A stretch of DNA of 64,000 nucleotides, taken from the NCBI GenBank assembly GCA_002786025.1, contig NHNW01000037.1:310001-374000 (forward strand), read 5' to 3'. The notes below the pieces were generated by a model. That model was not told where the DNA came from, ran no database searches, and was given only the letters and a program-made list of their open reading frames with translations. The position numbers and the translations under genes are program-made. Of this stretch, positions 62,585 to 64,000 are shown piece after piece (position 1 is the first letter of the stretch; each line of letters opens with the position of its first letter). Origin of the DNA: Zasmidium citrigriseum (lineage: Eukaryota; Ascomycota; Dothideomycetes; Mycosphaerellales; Mycosphaerellaceae).

Positions 62585-64000
62585 ATGTCCAGCATGGCAA
62601 ATACCAACAGTACCCCGGAGAGCGTTGAGAAAAGCCAGGCTGAGGAGCAAATCACTCCAGCTGTAGATGCAGCTGCCGTGGCACAGCCGTCTCATTGCAC
62701 GGACAAGAACGAGAACCCGGAAAAGGTCACGAGGGAAAATGACGCTGCAACGGAATACTGCATTCTGCCGGAGAAGCAGAAGATTGCATTGATGCTCACT
62801 GTCTCTTTCGCGGCCATCATCTCTCCCATCTCGAGCAGTATCTACTTTCCAGCAGTCAACAACTTGGCAAGAGACTTGAACGTGTCGGTCACTTCGGTCA
62901 ACATCACAATTAGCACTTACTTGGTGAGTACTCCTCGTCCATTTGCACCGCGATTTCAGTTGATAAAATCACCAGATCCTCCAAGGCATCGCCCCGTCTT
63001 TCACGGCAGCTTTCTCCGAATCGTATGGCCGCCGACCGGCCTACATGATCTGTTTCATCATATATCTTGGAGCGAACATCGGTCTTGCTCTGCAACATGA
63101 CTATGCCGCTTTGCTCGTCCTTCGATGTATGCAGAGCTCTGGTAGCAGCGGGACCATAGCGCTGGGAAGCGCAGTGGTAAGCGACTTGAGCACAAGAGCG
63201 GAGAGAGGCAAGTATATTGGATACGCCAGCATGGGCGTTACCTTGGGCCCAGCTTTTGGTCCCGTAATCGTTAGTCGCAATGAGCAGGTCGTCCTCAGAA
63301 CAGATTTGCTGACAGGAGTTGATCAGGGAGGACTACTTGAGCACTTTCTCGGTTGGAGGTCCATCTTCTGGTTCCTGGCGATCTTCTGTGGCGTCTTTGC
63401 GACGGTCATGGCAGGTGTGTTCCGAGAGACCTGTCGCTCTGTTGTTGGAAATGGCTCCATCCCACCGAAGTTGTGGAACCGCTCTCTGCTGCAATGGATC
63501 AACATCGATCTTCGCAAGAAGGCTTTGCCGAAGCAAGACCTGAAGTCGTTGCAGAAGCGCAGAAAACGTCCGAATCCGCTTGCATCGCTACGTATCCTGG
63601 CCAACCGAGAAACGGGCATCATTGCAGCTTTTGGTGGCTGCCTCTTTGCTGGCTATGTCGCCGTTCTGAGCGTCCTCGCTTCGCAATTGGAGTCTCGCTT
63701 CGGCTTCAACTCAATCCAAATCGGCCTCTGCTATCTCCCACTGGGATTCGGAAGCCTCACCTCACGCTGGACAGTTGGTATTCTACTTGACAGGAACTTC
63801 CGTCGGGAGGCCCGCAAGCAAGGGCTGGAGATTGTCAAGAATCGCCAGCAAGACATCTCGGCCTTCGATATCGAGAAGGCGCGTTTGACAGTTACAGGCC
63901 CACTTACCGTTCTTGCCTGTTCTAGCATCATCGCTTACAGCTGGACGATGGAATTTCACACTCCTTTGGCCGCACCTCTGGTGGTGTTGTTCTTCACTGG
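62585..64000 (+). CDS. MFS drug/metabolite exporter (DHA1 type), 3' end outside window
   Basis: Exons 62585..62923, 62976..63269 and 63327..>64000; the frame is still open at the window edge. An acidic, disordered N-terminus precedes IALMLTVSFAAIISPISSSIYFPAVN (TM1), GRRPAYMICFIIYLGANIG (TM2-3 loop with GRR), RCMQSSGSSGTIALGSAVVSDL (TM4), GPAFGPVIGGLLEHFLGWRSIFWFLAI (TM5-6) and FRETCRSVVGNGSIPP. The cytosolic loop and the second half (FGFNSIQIGLCYLPLGFGSL) follow. Clearly related to the frameshifted transporter at 40.4 kb, and the best template to show what that gene has lost. The intron at 63270-63326 is absent from the relative. Confidence 0.9.

Overview
This is a 64 kb window of a filamentous ascomycete nuclear genome. 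The evidence is short GT-AG introns of about 45-65 bp, UTR-like gaps, Zn2Cys6, HET and DUF6594 family genes, Nop53/Ypt6/Kei1 orthologues, and two transposons destroyed by repeat-induced point mutation (RIP). The mix of families (LPxELRNxIY proteins, DUF6594, abundant MFS) fits Dothideomycetes, perhaps Mycosphaerellales, but I cannot name a species.

Layout. 0-2.5 kb: 3' part of a Q/P-rich RNA-regulator-like gene. 3.7-7.5 kb: a complete PIF/Harbinger-like DNA transposon (3727-7496) with inverted ends and a target duplication, fully RIP-mutated. 7.9-13.2 kb: a secreted heme-thiolate peroxidase, a P-loop sulfotransferase-like protein, a tandem pair of unnamed C2HC-finger proteins, and a small PPxY/coiled-coil protein. 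14-18.1 kb: a hexose-type transporter divergent from an FMN 2-hydroxy-acid oxidase. 18.4-20.2 kb: three very small ORFs, two cysteine-rich. 20.8-25.4 kb: two LPxELRNxIY proteins and a DUF6594 membrane protein. 25.5-35.2 kb: secreted amine oxidase, NTF2-like protein, two overlapping minus-strand genes, a Zn2Cys6 regulator and a single-pass surface protein. 35.6-38.9 kb: a complete Mutator-like element (35626-38905) with a 9-bp target duplication, RIP-mutated but with its transposase frame still traceable. 39.3-49.8 kb: an accessory, metabolite-like neighbourhood with an isochorismatase-fold hydrolase, a frameshifted MFS exporter, a free-standing ACP-like/thioesterase didomain, a secreted lipase, a HET protein and a secreted nucleoside-hydrolase-like protein. 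50.6-55.4 kb: housekeeping genes (intron-containing tRNA, NOP53, YPT6/RAB6, KEI1). 56.2-64 kb: glycosyltransferase, NTF2-like protein, O-methyltransferase, P-loop kinase, an unnamed fungal protein, and a second MFS exporter cut by the window end.

The most interesting items are: (1) the stand-alone ACP-thioesterase gene whose ACP has Asp where the phosphopantetheine serine should be; (2) the two intact-ended transposons in which nearly every CpA/TpG has been lost, so that both stop codons and loss of ATG silence them; (3) the tandem C2HC-finger pair with identical cysteine/histidine positions; (4) a frameshifting deletion that removes the PETCR loop of an MFS transporter. Exon boundaries were chosen by hand from splice signals, reading phase and family similarity; nothing was searched against a database.
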